A DNA stretch of 43,756 nt from Trichoplax sp. H2 (GCA_003344405.1 NOWV01000343.1:1-43756), one strand, 5' to 3'; positions 9,551 to 22,249 are shown, counted from the first letter of the stretch. Program-made: numbers and translations. The notes: generated by a model from the sequence alone, not told the origin.

Positions 9551-10400
9551 ACAATCAAGAAATTTTATCGAGCGAATCAATCTACATAAAAATATCCTTG
9601 CTCTTCTACTAATTTACAATATCGTACAGAGTTAAGCATATTTAAAATTACAGTATGCTCAAGTCACATAAATTTTATACGACATTTAACTAACTACAAC
9701 CACTAAAATATTGTCTTGATTATTTATTAGCGCCACTTTGCATAATTATTTATTTCCTTCAAAAGTAACTTTAGAATAAGTTAAAATTGCTTAATGGGAT
9801 ATAATTAATTATTGAATATTTTGTAAATATGCTACATGCACTATCTTAACTTAATTAGTACAATATTATCTAGCAACACAAGCGCTAATCATATTCTATC
9901 TCATTGATATTTAATATTTGAAAAGTTAATTAGTAATCGTAATTACAGTTTTAATAAATCAATACTTATTCAACAACTGTATAAATGCAATTTCATGGCC
10001 TATTTAGATTCCTAAAAATAATTCAATTATTTCATTTATTAGATCAATAATAGTAAAAAAATGATTTAGCGAAGTCACTAAAAAAAAATTTCGCCAAATG
10101 GATATTAAATTACTAAAAGGCTTCATGAACGAGATAAAATCGTTACTAAGTGTAATAGTCGATGTGATTGTGTAGTTAACGATTAATAAGCTGTTAAATT
10201 TTTTATTAACGCCGCAATGTCAGATTAGATTGAGAAGATCCCTAATCTTTCGACTTAAAGTATTTATAATTTGATATTAATCATAAATCTTTAGTGCTAT
10301 AATACAGTGTTCATGATTCGATGATTGTTTCTGTAACTGACTATTTCTTAGAACAGTAAATTGTTATAATAGTTCCATTTGACAAATTTTTTGGTAGACA
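9551..10400. other. 5' flank of pseudogene III-1
   Basis: AT-rich sequence without a recognisable gene, RNA or repeat. Confidence 0.4.
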
Positions 10401-11360
10401 GTGTCTAATAATACAGCAATGCTCCTTTATCAACAAAGTACCTGGATTTTGATCGTATAGAGTCTTTTTTTGTATGCTGATATTTTTCAGTAACAGTATT
10501 CTAGTAGTAATTCGGTTATCAGCCAAAAAACTACAAGATCAGTCTTATAATTTTATTACTAATTTCGCAATATTTGATGTCATTTCTTCCATCCAGATAT
10601 TTATTCTTACTACAGTTACAATATCAGGTGAGGTCATATCAAAATCTACAGGTGATGTCATATGTAAAATTTCAGAAGGAATTTCTTCTATATCAACTAA
10701 TACATCCATTTAAGTTTGACAGCGATTAATATCTATCGATTAAAACTTGTTACTAGTCCATTAACATTTCGAAACTCGGTAATATCTAAACATTGCATTA
10801 GTATTATTATATTACCGTGGCTAATTAGTATCACGTGTGCCTCTCCTGCGTTTCTAATTGGATCATAGAATTTAAAAGCGAAAACTTGTGATATTGGCTA
10901 TCCATTGTGTTATATATTTAACGCTATCTACTCTTCTTGCATATTGCTGCTCATCTATATGATTCCGGCATTAATTAATAATAATAAGAAATTATAGGCG
11001 GGTTGGCATTATTTATTCAATCAAACATCCCATAATACTGCAGCCAGATATGATAATGAGTCTTCAATCAATCGTACGTAGAGTGTACCTCGAAGTTTTA
11101 TAATTGCAACTATTATGCAGGTGTCATTATCATTACTCTTTGTAATTGCAACCTTGCTTTATGCAATATTTGGCCAAAATCGGTACTCTTATCTCTTAGA
11201 TAATATAAGTATAACATTAGGATATTCGCTATTACATACTATTAATCTTTTCTCCTACTTAGTCAATCCGATTGTGTTCTTTACTCTTGACAAGAATATT
11301 AAGATGGTATTACGAAATCTAAGTTATCGAATTTATGGTATTTGCAATTTTAAATCTTGA
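10401..11360 (+). pseudogene. Class A GPCR pseudogene, subfamily III (III-1)
   Basis: This is a decayed relative of the intact receptor at 20096-21046. The start codon position reads GTG (10401), followed by SNNT, the counterpart of the intact N-terminus. Then come an in-frame TAG near 10455 and a frame change before TM1. TM1-TM3 are readable from 10474 ('QDQSYNFITNFAIFDVIS', C of TM3 kept in 'DVICKIS'). A TAA at about 10711 and a frame change follow. TM4-ECL2 pieces ('PWLISI', 'KTCDIGYPL') are then visible, with a TAG in 'IGS'. TM6-TM7 and the tail are open at 11115-11360, ending 'NPIVFFTLDKNIK'. At least four lesions plus loss of the ATG make it a pseudogene. The long open tail suggests decay is not very old or that parts were conserved by conversion; the latter is speculation. 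Confidence 0.88.
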
Positions 11361-13569
11361 CCTAGAATAGCAAGCAGATGCAGCAGATATTCTATAGTTA
11401 GCCGATTAAGATTCAATTAATGCAAATTTTTTATGAACACTTTACTGATTTCAGCTAATGACAATGATAAAATATAGTGTAGAACTGTATGTTTTAATAA
11501 AGTAAGTGTTGATAAACTACAACACTGCTATGGCTCCGGCTGCTTTCGATTAATTTTCTGTTCGATATTTCAATTCATACTGCCCCACATTTAATATCAT
11601 TAGCTATAATAATATTTAAAATAAATTTCGCTAGAACTATATATTATTGTGCTCGTTTTTAGCATTTGAACTTATCAACTGGATTATTTTGCATCAAATT
11701 GGTGTCATTATCTTTCTTCCTTGTGTTATAATCTGCCTTATAGGAGTAAAAGATTGAATCCTAAGCTGCACTCTATGATTATAGTGTTATAACTTATTTA
11801 GTGCTGGTTGTCGTAATCTTGCAGGGTTACTCGACATTTTAACGAGCATGTATATCCCAGTATTACTGCATTTTATTAGTTATTCCAGGAGAACTAGCTC
11901 TGGCCAGGCGAGCTGGCTTATTTATGGCCAATTAGTAGCTTAGAAAGCTACGCACTTAATACTGACCACTGCGTGCCATAAGAGCAGTTCTTAGATATCA
12001 GTCTCAGAGAACATTAGTGGTTAATGTTTATCTCTTACATCGCTAACAGTATATCGATTTAAATAGAAACGAATAAAGTAATTTAAAGAAATTATCTGTG
12101 TTACCTCTTCTCAAAGTCTTATTCGGAATACCTTAATGTCAAGCTAACAAATATAATAATTATAATTAATGTTTATGTCGATTGATTATAATTTAAATGA
12201 CTTTTCAATAAAGGATGGATTCAGTTTTATCTAAGAGAAATTAATAATGTTACTTTTCCTCTTGGTATTAGGCGATTGTCAGTACTTAGAGTCTTACTGT
12301 AGGCAAATATCGGGGAGAATAAAAGTGAAAGTCGGCTCGTAGTTTTTAGTTTTCTGTACAATACTTGTAATTTTCCTCGTTAAAAATTTCGATTTGTAAC
12401 ATTTGTAGTGCTATTTGAAACAGTATTTTATATTGGAATTTGTGTCAAAGTAACATTGTGGACTGATACTTATTTAGTTTCCCTTAAATACCATAATACA
12501 CTTCACGTATTTATTAGCATTGAATCTCAGTAATTAGTAAACTTAAATAAGGTCATTCATTAATAGTAGCCTTACCGTATTTATTAAATATCCGTGATTT
12601 TACAAAATCACTATCTAATATTATGTTGCTTTATAAATAGGCGCCGTTACTTTCTAAATGAAATTAATTAACTATTTCATTTACATGTAAAACGATATGC
12701 AGTAGTAACAACAGTGCTCGATTATAATTTCCTCAAAAATTTAGCCTAACTATAAATTTGTTAATTTGTTATAGCTTAAGTTTTGTTTTATGCTTACGAA
12801 TTATCTATGGAGATTATAGCTTAGTTCATTATAGCTTATGAGTATACTTATCGTCAGTACCGTTTGATTACAAAACAAAAATAGGTTATCAATTTTTTCG
12901 TACGGAATCTATAAAATATTCTCTTTCGAAATAAGGTAATAGATGATCATTTTTTAGAGCTGCTTCTTAAAATAATAACGAATGAGTTCAATTAATTAAT
13001 TTTTAATAATGATACCAGTATTTCATACTGATAGATGGCCATCCTTGACTGAAAGTTGCCATGAAATCGTTTGACAAAAAAAGTGAACTTATAAAATCGA
13101 TCTTGAATTTTGAAACGCGTTTAAAAAAGTTATAGAGTTCTGTAGCTTATTCATAAAATCGAAAGATCTTTTTGTGATAAATCTTAATCAGACATGCTTA
13201 TTTGCCGTTGTGGGAGCAAATTATGTCTTCAAGCATGCCGAAAATTCACTATTAAATTACTTCTAATAAACATTTTGGTTTTACGCTATATTTAAGCGAA
13301 ATTGTTATCTCAAATATTAGAGGGGTAATCTCTGGTAATGGTGTTTTTGTGAAAGCTAATTAATTTTAATTATGTAGAAACATATCAAAGAAATTTTTGT
13401 TTTGATTACTCACTAATCGATTTTTTATTTAAACTGCTTAAATTTCTATTGAGTTCTTAAATTCATCATAGGTCATAACATTTAATTAGCTTCATCAATG
13501 ATATTATAATAGAAAACTTTTGTCGGTACAATTTTATCGTTAAAGCTGACTACAATGGAGGTATTCAAA
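11361..13569. other. Gene-free spacer
   Basis: No coding signal is seen on either strand. The stretch near 11890-12010 is more GC-rich with several short stems (for example gtagct...agctac at 11936-11952), but it matches no RNA family I know. Confidence 0.4.
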
Positions 13570-15522
13570 TTTACAATCATTGACGTATCTTGAGTGACCT
13601 ATTACAAGACGACTTGGAATTAAGAATATAAATTTAATCAGCTAGATATAAATGAAAGTCTATTAAGATATTTATTTAAGAGTGAATTTTATTTCAGTGT
13701 AATGGATATTACAATTATTTGAAATTGAAGAACACTAAGCATTGCTAAACTCCTATGCGATGTAAAACAGATAGCTTGATACCGTTTCGGTATAAATTTT
13801 AACGTTTTGCAGGCTCTTCCGGCAATGTATAATGCAAACATGTGGGTGGCTTGATCGCTGACTGTTAGAATGCATTATCAGCACTCCAACTTTAACCACT
13901 ATCATTTACGAATAATCGTAATACACTTTGGTGAAATTGGCAAACTACTTTATTGAACAATTGCATAATTACAATCCAAATGTAACGCAACGTAATACTA
14001 ATTTGCTTTACTGTAGATTATAAGTACGATTCGAAATACTTGGTAATACTTGAAAGATAGATTCTGAGAATTTGAATCTGTATTGATGAATGATGTTCTA
14101 CTTATTTCTAACGTATCATATTTACTCATTTAATAATGGAAATCTAGTGATTACTAAACTGATCCCTGTTTTATTTAATAGCTATATAACTTATACCTAA
14201 ATAGTTTTCGTAAGTTCTGTTAGCAACAAGTCTTATACATTGTTAGCTCGGCCATCATAATCTTTATTTATGAACATTATATAGCACAAGTTTAGTTTTT
14301 TATCCTGCAACATAGTTTATGCCTAGATCTTGATCTGCGACTTTTCTGACATTTTTCTTGGAACCAATAGCTAATTAACAATTGTCACTCACACGAGTAA
14401 AATCACTGTCTACTCTCTTCTAACGTGAGTGATCAACTAACTTACTAGCTACTTAGTCACCAACTAACTATGGAGAGATACTGTAAGTAAGACTAACAAC
14501 TTCTTCACAAGTATAATAAGCGGCTTGTTGTAAGATTAGTTAATGAGTTTTTACTTCTAATCATGCCAAGAGAGTATAGTACCTTGTCGTACACTAGAGA
14601 AGTATCAACTGAGCGATATATTTTCTGCTCGGGCTTATATACAGTCGCCAGTCGCCACACGTAGGTAGTGCAAAGTAGAGAAACACATATAATACAATTT
14701 ACTTACTCAGTATGAGAAACAGGATTACAATTATTATATGACTCAGTATGACTCGAGTCAAGGTGTAAACAACATCAATTAATATAAATCAGGTGTAAAC
14801 AACATCAATCAATTATCACCATTATTAGCTATTTAACAACTAGAGGCTCAGCACCACTACAATAATTAATAACATTAATTAATAGTAACTCTTACTGGTG
14901 CTAATAATTAATCCAGATTTTCAATTAATACTTTAAGTAATAAACAATTTTAGAGACGAACAAACTAATTTACAAGATACGATGACTAGTATCATAACAA
15001 CAATGTATTCGCAGCGATTTTGGCAGTTTTCATGAATTCTTGAGCTTTCGACGTTATTAACCAATCAACATTGGTAATATTACTCGTTGACTCATTAGTT
15101 TCGAAACTTTCGGCTATTAAGTTATATTTTTGGTATAGTCGATGCAATACCAACTTTAACGTTATTACTGCGTATAACTAGAATACATCTATAAGTCTTA
15201 ACAAAGTTTGCTGGTCTTAGACTTAAAAGCCCGGTATTAAAAAAAATCTATAACTGGAATCCGAAAAAGTGAATATATTATCTCTAAAGGTTAGCATGAT
15301 CACCAAAAGCTGTCTTCATAAATTACTAGGAAACTTATTTGTAGAGTTTGAAATAGTCATTATTTTTCTTATTTTACAACCTAAAGATATATTAATAAGT
15401 CATGCTTCAAAATAATTATTACTCATATAGGGTTATATTTATCAATCACTTAATGCAAAACTGCTAATCTTACTAACTACTCTAAAATTGGGTAAAATAG
15501 TATTCCAAATATTCTATCATAT
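13570..15522 (+). repeat. Repeat C, first copy (interrupted by an LTR)
   Basis: It aligns with 40319-41627 and 41841-43130 from 'tttacaatcattgacgtatc' to 'atattctatca', at roughly 80 percent identity by eye. It is longer than the other copies only because a 617-bp LTR sits inside. I see no coding signal or terminal inverted repeats, so its nature (old transposon or duplicated receptor flank) is open. It lies 1.7 kb before the receptor at 17249. Confidence 0.82.
14383..14999. mobile_element. Solo LTR, 617 bp, with 5-bp target duplication
   Basis: The ends are TGTCAC...ATAACA and the flanks are ACAAT at 14378-14382 and 15000-15004. The homologous sites at about 41130 and 42633 lack the insert and carry one 5-bp site of the right length, so filled and empty alleles are both present in the window. 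Inside is a duplicated 'aggtgtaaacaacatcaa' (about 14760 and 14791) and a TATA-like 'cttatataca' near 14636. No coding is present. The 41688-41820 sequence appears to be the same or a related LTR family. Confidence 0.88.
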
Positions 15523-15647
15523 GTCTACAATTTTTAAATGCTTTTAGCTTAATTTTTTTACTTCAACTTAGTCGCTTACAATCAGATTCAAATTATCAAA
15601 TGAAACTATTTTCTTCGAAAATGATTAATTTATTCTATCGTATGAAT

Positions 15648-15681
15648 AATAATGTTTTACATTATAATGTAAAGCATTATT
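15648..15681. repeat. 34-bp near-perfect palindrome
   Basis: 32 of 34 bases are self-complementary; the centre is 'acattataatgt'. The only mismatch pair is a G/T wobble. It could extrude as a cruciform; no gene is close. Confidence 0.6.
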
Positions 15682-15921
15682 GTTCTTCTATTACTATTAA
15701 ATACCGTAAGGTATTGAAAATCTTTGTAATTGCAATACATTAATTTTCATAGAATATGCTTGAATAACAGGCGTCTATTAGTAATTAGCAATATATCCAA
15801 CGATAATTTACAAAAACTGCTTCTGAAAACTTATCCGTAAACACTTCTCACTAATGATTCAGAGTAAAAAGAGGGTTTATTAAGGGTTATCGTTAACAAA
15901 TAAATTCTATAACTACGTCGT

Positions 15922-16553
15922 TACAAAATAGCTTTGCAACAAGATAACGTAATGCACGATCAATCAGTCGATTTCCTGAACCACGTATCAGGGAGCAGTA
16001 TCTACTTTTTCAAGAACACTTTTCCTATACTAGTAGACTACAAAAAGACTTAGACGCCTCGTATCTTACGTTAAACACGAATCATAAGAACTAACTTTAT
16101 TATACGACTCATCGTATTTATATACTCTTTTACAATAGCAAAGACATCCTAGTTAGTAATATTAACGTTGAAACCTGATAATGAATCAAAAGCTAATTTT
16201 ATCTTCTGCTACCTAATGAAGATAACAGTATTTATCAAGATAGTAATCAAATGACTAATACAAAATTATCAGATTATAATATGTCCTATCACGGAACATT
16301 TCTACGATAATCTACAATCTAGCATAAGTAAATTACAATCACAGTGATTTCAATTGTAAGAAGATTATTCTCGATTCCCTAATTAAACTACTAAAACTAT
16401 TAATTTCAGTGGGCTGTATATATCACCATAAAAGCTAGTGCTATATTTAAATATCGCATATCTACGTTAGAAACTTTTCATATAGGGGTAAATCAACAAA
16501 ATTATCCTAACATAGATGTTTCTACTATAATCTCGATATTACAGTGTATAACA
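15922..16553 (+). repeat. Inverted repeat D, + copy
   Basis: It matches the reverse complement of 23092-23488. Shared blocks include 'aagataacgtaatg', 'aagacttagac', 'tttatatactctt', 'caatcacagtgatt' and 'attatcctaacatagat'. This copy is about 230 bp longer, with the extra sequence mainly at about 16150-16290 and 16360-16480. Similarity stops sharply at both ends. Confidence 0.82.
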
Positions 16554-17248
16554 CTATAACATACGCATTATTATTTTAAGCGTAAGGAAAATTTTGACGG
16601 TATTAAATTAGCTCCTTATATTCGCAGCTTTTATATAACTCGAATATCATAAACAGAAATTACTAAATCGCATCTTATGTAAACGAATTTAATAGATCTG
16701 TTTACTGAAAACATAACATATTTTACTTGCTAACTTTAGTAACTGAACTTTCGATATAGATCTGCTTAATAAGATCGTCATTATATTTTTTAATCAGTAT
16801 TCTTCTAATTCTAGCAACGCAATAAGGTATGTTATTAGCAACTGAATAATTTCAATAATAGCTTCAATATATTTAAACATGGTCTGTATCACGACACATT
16901 GCGCACAACTTGTAATATGAAATCTCTTCGATCAATTTTGCGACAGAATTTTTGAATGCTATTACCGAAGATTAAAGTGATTAGTTATAATAATTAATTT
17001 TTATTAATACTGATTTTATGAAACAATAGAAGTTTTTCAAAGCGAGATTGAAGATGTATGAACTCATTAGTTACTATCAAACGTGGTGACTAAAATAATT
17101 AATTTATAACATCTGTCTTCAATTTCCAAAGCAAGTAAACCTTACATCTATACGATACGATGTCATCAGCTTAAAAAGAAACTTGTCTAAAGATCCTTAT
17201 GAAGATTGAAACAGATATCCAAGTTTGTTACATACTATTTCATAAATC

Positions 17249-18190
17249 ATGCTCTTCAATATTACTAACGCGACATTTTCTGATATTACGCTTGCATACA
17301 TGATTACTAGTTCTATTTCTTTTCCTGGTGTTCTGGGTAATGGATTGCTACTAGCCATTATTCTGAAATCGAAGAAAGGGAAAGATCCAACGTATGCATT
17401 CATTGGCAACGTAGTTGCTTCGGACTTTTTGACTTCGATTCAATTGCTGAGTATTTTTGTGGCATTATTTATTAAACGTAATATTTTTAGCATTTATGGA
17501 CAGATACTCTGTAAAATATTATACTTTGTATACCACGCTTCATATTGCACATCGGCTATGAGTTTAGCAATGCTTAGTATTCTTCGATTTCAAATGATAG
17601 CGAGACCGACTACTTTTAAACAAACCTCACTCTTATATAAACACTTTAAAAAGACTATAATTTCTATTTGGTTGGTTAGTATTTTATTTGGATTTCCAGC
17701 TTATTTTTTAGTAGACTATTCAAGACGTGTTAACGAATGTACTCCTACCTATATTTATGGGCACATTTTCAACATTATTTATACTTTTATTGTAACAATA
17801 CTTTACTACTTTATTCCTCTGATAATTATGATCATCACCTACTCTGCTATTGCATCTAAGCTGTCTTCTCAAGTTTTCGCCCATTCATCTTTTCAACAAA
17901 ATAAAGCACTATCAAGAAAACGATCGAGAAATGTCATTAAAGTATTATCTATGGCAACGCTTTTATACATGCTGCTTTCCTGGCCAGCATTTGTAACCCT
18001 TACAGCACTTGCAGTGTCTCATAAAACAATATCTGATCTTTATAGAATTAATTTCGTTCTAGGTGTCATTTATCCATATGCATTTTTACTAAGTTATTTA
18101 ACATGTTTGATTAATCCATTAATATTTCTAATATTCGACAAAAATATCAAGTCATATGTCTACTCTAGCTGCAATCTTAGATTCAAGTAA
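17249..18190 (+). CDS. Class A orphan GPCR, subfamily I
   Basis: This is an intact single-exon receptor of 313 aa, a plasma-membrane G-protein-coupled receptor by fold; the ligand is unknown. The short N-terminus has two N-glycosylation sites (NIT, NAT). Membrane segments lie near residues 18-40, 49-74, 88-112, 135-156, 174-202, 230-256 and 268-295. Landmarks: GN at 30-31, D59, C88 with C164, L-R-F (112-114) at the DRY position, W141, P190, SWP at 244-246, N289-P290-L-I-F, then 'FDKNIK'. ICL3 is basic (SRKRSR), as expected at the G-protein face. It is closest in this window to the 30326 receptor, sharing 'YGHIFNI', 'SSQV' and 'TCLINPLIFL'. The flanks are not in the A/A' duplication, so it split off earlier. 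No lesions. The GPCR call is secure. Confidence 0.95.
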   Translation: MLFNITNATFSDITLAYMITSSISFPGVLGNGLLLAIILKSKKGKDPTYAFIGNVVASDFLTSIQLLSIFVALFIKRNIFSIYGQILCKILYFVYHASYCTSAMSLAMLSILRFQMIARPTTFKQTSLLYKHFKKTIISIWLVSILFGFPAYFLVDYSRRVNECTPTYIYGHIFNIIYTFIVTILYYFIPLIIMIITYSAIASKLSSQVFAHSSFQQNKALSRKRSRNVIKVLSMATLLYMLLSWPAFVTLTALAVSHKTISDLYRINFVLGVIYPYAFLLSYLTCLINPLIFLIFDKNIKSYVYSSCNLRFK

Positions 18191-20095
18191 AATGGAATGC
18201 GATTATTTATTGCAGTAAAAAATATAGTTATCTGTAAATCATAGTGAGATTGTCAACTTAGGCGGCTGAATTGAGCTTGATAACAATCAATATCGTACAA
18301 AGCTATCTTGCTTACGTACAATTACTAGCCGATAATAAAAGACACTAATATCGATAATTATGTTTCCGGCAGGGATTTAAGCTATAGTCAGCAAGATTGA
18401 CGATTTTAACAGCGATTGAAGTTTTAGGATAGGAATTGTAAACAAGGACACTGAGCGACTTTGTTGTATCACACAGCATCCTATAATTAATATTTATTAA
18501 AAAACAACTTAGACTCTAATTTAAGAAGATTGCTGGTAGAATTAAACCAGTATTACTTACTATTTATTGTTGTTTCGAGTAAATTAAAGAGTTTACGATA
18601 GACAGTGGCAGATGATAAGACCACATAAGTACTGTATGTAAGATTTATTGAGATGACGCGTTGATAAAAGTTATACTTAGTAACCAGTTTACTTTTGAGA
18701 ATTTACTTAAATTATATTTATCAGTCTATTAAAGACTCTTGTGCCTAATTTTTAATGGAAATTCGGATCATTCATGACTATAATGATGATAGATAATAGA
18801 GGGCCAATATTGCTTAGTCATATAAAATACTATTGCTTGTATGTGTTAGTAATAACATATGCAAACTGCCGATGGCTGATATCAACACTGCACCATGCCA
18901 AGGGTACATAAGAATGAGCGATCAAAGAATGGTCAGTTCCATGTTTAATTGTGTACGAGGAGTTAGTTTGCTTTTCCCAATCAGTAAGATTACTTTACTT
19001 AATATTATAGTCGGGATAGACAATCGTATATTCATGAAGATATAGGCAATTCTCAGCGGATCTCTTGAGCTAGTAGGAGGGAGCATAGTAGCTGTAATAG
19101 CCTTGTAGATCGTTCACTAAATTACAATGTGATCGGAAAAAGACCTCAGCGTTTTCTGAAATACGCATCTTAAACGTAGCAGCAATGAGTTTCAGCTCTA
19201 AAATGCTGAATCTTTTGTGGCGGGGAGAATTAGTATCCAATGCTTCTCTGAGTTATTATTTGCAATATCGCAATTCGTTTTAGCTATGAAGATCAATATA
19301 GAAATCTAAATAGAAAGTTACAAGTCCTACAAATATTTTCTTGCCAGAAAATATTAATTTTTAATCGACAAACTAATACTAGCCACTTCTGCATCCGTTT
19401 AAACGGACATAAATTTCATAAAATATCTTGCAATTTTTACAAAATTTGTTTCCTGTTCCAAATACGCCCATATGACTGCTTTATGCTTGGCTATTAGTTG
19501 GTGTTCATTAACAAACAGATCGATGATACATGTATGGTACTGTCATGTAGTATCACCGTATCACCCTTAATCTATGTTTAAGTTAGAAGTTAGTTTAGTA
19601 GCGAGTAATGTGCGGTGCCATGATATTCGGATAAGTTTACAAGACTTTTATGTAATAATATCAAGCGGTACTCGTACCCATTACAGTCTTCTCTAACAAC
19701 AGATAACCTAACATTTCTATTTAATCTATTGATTAAGCTTTAAAAATGCTAGGGTAACTTCCAACAATTTTACCTTTAAATTAATTAGTTAATATTTGAA
19801 CATTCATGGAAGAAAATTATAAGTTAAAGGATAAATATGCAATTAAGCATGTAAAGCCGATACGGAAGCATGACCAGCTGCTACACCTGTCCTATTTCAT
19901 AAGATAATTTCGTTGGAATAAATTGCAAAATCAGATTATTTAACATCCTGCAATGCATTAAGCTGGAATGCATAACTTTGCACTATCTAAAATTTTCAGA
20001 ATTTGAATTGTAATTTACACGATGCTGCATATAAAGATAACTTAGATACATTATATTCAGTCAACTCAGAAGCTTGATAAAATAAATTTAACGGT
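18191..20095. other. Spacer between receptors
   Basis: No gene is supported. AATAAA at 18334-18339 could serve the upstream receptor. A 70-codon open frame at 18833-19045 resembles nothing and is expected by chance. Confidence 0.4.
20030..20035 (+). promoter_or_regulatory. Candidate TATA box of the 20096 receptor
   Basis: TATAAA lies about 60 bp before the ATG. In DNA this AT-rich the motif is common by chance, and it is not evident in the paralogous flanks. Confidence 0.2.
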
Positions 20096-21046
20096 ATGTT
20101 AAATAATAGTACTAGTTCTACTAGTAATCAGTACTCCTTTTTTGTGCTAATACAAATCTCTTGCTGTATGATAACATTAGTCGGTAATGCCATTCTGATA
20201 GCTATCATCGCATCTTCTAAAAATCTTAAAGATCAATCTTATACCTTCATCATTAATGTGTCGATATCTGATATTATTTCATCCATACAGTACTATATAT
20301 TAGCATGGGTGATACAGCCCAATAATTTCATATCTATTCAAATTGCTGATTTCATTTGCAGTTTGTCTTATGGAACTTCTGTTGTGTCGACTAATACATC
20401 AATTATAAGTCTAACTATGATAAGCATATATCGTTTAAAGTTATTAACTTCTGCATTAACATTTCGATCAACAATGATTTCGAAGTACACGAAAAGGTTT
20501 ATCTTACTGTCCTGGTTTATCAGTTTTATATTGGCTAGTCCTGCATTTCTTTTAGGAACTTTCAATAATCGAACAAGGAGCTGCGACATTGGTTTCCCTT
20601 TTGGTAACATCTTTAATACTATTTACTATTCTTACACTCTTTTATTAATACATGTTATACCGGGAACAGTTATGCTAAGAAATTACATGCAAACCATAAC
20701 TATTTTATCATCTCGTATATCTGATAATATTTCTACTCAACATACTAATATATCAACAATTAATCACACACGGTGTATTATTCGAATATTTGTAATCGTA
20801 ACCGTAGCACAGATACTTTTAACTTTACCGTATGCTATATCAATCTTAATCATGGTGGCATTTAATCAGAATCAATTTGACCTCCTCTTTAGTGTTCCAT
20901 TTTGGACAAAATTATTATGGCTGTCGTTTGCGTTAAATATTTCTGCTCCCTTAGTTAATCCGGTTGTATTCTTACTGTTTGATAAAAACATTAAAATTGC
21001 AGGACGGAATTTATGCTACCAAATTAAAAGGAGTGTTACCGTTTAA
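20096..21046 (+). CDS. Class A orphan GPCR, subfamily III
   Basis: This is the only intact member of subfamily III here (316 aa, one exon); ligand unknown. The N-terminus is Ser/Thr-rich with NST. Membrane segments lie near residues 15-40, 49-74, 88-112, 134-155, 172-197, 228-256 and 268-295. Landmarks: GN at 30-31, D59, C88 with C163, Y-R-L (112-114), W140, P189, TLP (243-245) in TM6, N288-P289-V-V-F, 'FDKNIK', and a basic tail (CYQIKR). TM6 lacks even the Trp-Pro pair that subfamilies I and II keep. ICL3 carries three N-x-S/T sequons (NIS, NIS, NHT), which should be cytosolic and unglycosylated. The three downstream and upstream subfamily III units are all dead. AATAAA follows the stop by 24 bp. 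7TM identity is secure. Confidence 0.95.
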   Translation: MLNNSTSSTSNQYSFFVLIQISCCMITLVGNAILIAIIASSKNLKDQSYTFIINVSISDIISSIQYYILAWVIQPNNFISIQIADFICSLSYGTSVVSTNTSIISLTMISIYRLKLLTSALTFRSTMISKYTKRFILLSWFISFILASPAFLLGTFNNRTRSCDIGFPFGNIFNTIYYSYTLLLIHVIPGTVMLRNYMQTITILSSRISDNISTQHTNISTINHTRCIIRIFVIVTVAQILLTLPYAISILIMVAFNQNQFDLLFSVPFWTKLLWLSFALNISAPLVNPVVFLLFDKNIKIAGRNLCYQIKRSVTV

Positions 21047-22249
21047 TTTCGAAAGATGCTATTGATTTAAATAAATTTTGTGGATCTGCTGTTTCATTTT
21101 ACTTGGGAGATGTACAAAAATTTAATCTCAGATTTATTATAACATCATTATGATGTTATTCTCTAGATATCAAGTTATACTTGTATTTCAATTTAAACAA
21201 TTTTCGATATTAGGATATATCATGAATTGTTAAAGTATCTTGATAATTTAAGCATACATTTTCTGATCGTATCTTTCGACGATTTTATGTTATGGCATAT
21301 AAATAAATGAATCTATCATAATCTGTTTAAGTTTCAATGGTATATGGGATAATAAATTTTACCCCTATAACGGCAGATTTTATGACTCTAAAGTGGCAAA
21401 TAAACTATTTTATCTACTAGAGTTTGATAGTATGAATTTATATTATAAATCGATGATAGGATAGTATTTAGTATGTTACTTTCGGTATCGTTAGTAAATG
21501 ATAAAAGTATAATTGAAAGTAGTTTATTGCGTACTGACTTTATACCTGTTAAGATAAGACTAAACTGGGATCAGTTTTAGAACTAGAGATTTCATCGATG
21601 ACCAAATATCTTTGCTTTTCAGGATAAGCTACGATTTGCTAAATATTCCACACTTGTTCGTGACAATTGAATTATCATAACTTTACGGTTAAATTGATTT
21701 GATATCGCACTTAATGATACTATCCGCTCGGCTGATAAGCAATATCGAATATATCTACTGTAATACTACTATCTAACAGCTACTAACTGTACGATGTACC
21801 GTAAATGTCAAAACAAGAAGTTAATTAAATCGCTCCTAAAAATACTAGCGTTTATTATAAATTGATACAATATACCGCTATTCGATGTACAGTATAAAAA
21901 TCTCGATTATCGTACTTAATTCTTAAAGACCTGATTGAAGAAAATACATCAGCAAAGTCTTATCCTTACGGGATGTTAAAGCTGCTATCTGTCAAATTAT
22001 AATTTTTATTAACATAAATTGAGTAGTGATAAATTTTGTTAACGCTACAGCAATTAGTACGTATTAATCTAAAATCCATGAATTTTGTCGTGATATTCAA
22101 ATTATTGAGTAATTGGCCAGAGTGAAATTGATGCCACTTATTGCAATAATTCAGATATAACTTCAAATCAACCTTAGCTCGATCATTCATTTGATAAAAT
22201 ATCGACTTACTATAACTATTTTAAAGGCTGCCTTGCTAAATTAACCGAT
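21047..22249. other. Spacer, ending in receptor-type 5' flank
   Basis: No gene is seen. The last 70 bp ('actataactattttaaaggctgcc' region) resemble the 70 bp before the pseudogene at 26821, so the two dead units share a 5' flank. Confidence 0.45.
21070..21075 (+). terminator. Candidate polyadenylation signal (AATAAA)
   Basis: It lies 24 bp after the stop of the 20096 receptor. Position fits a very short 3' UTR; usage is unproven. Confidence 0.3.

Larger units (their letters stand above)
15523..17248. other. Spacer before subfamily I receptor
   Basis: It contains a 34-bp palindrome (15648-15681) and one arm of inverted repeat D (15922-16553). The remainder, including about 690 bp directly upstream of the receptor, has no recognisable feature. 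Confidence 0.45.

Noticed and set aside
11880-12010. GC-richer stretch with several stems, considered as a structured RNA
   Set aside because: No tRNA arms, no snRNA or snoRNA boxes in order, no second copy.
18833-19045. 70-codon open frame between receptors
   Set aside because: No motif and chance length.
20368-20610. Antisense open frame within the 20096 receptor
   Set aside because: Shadow of the sense coding sequence.
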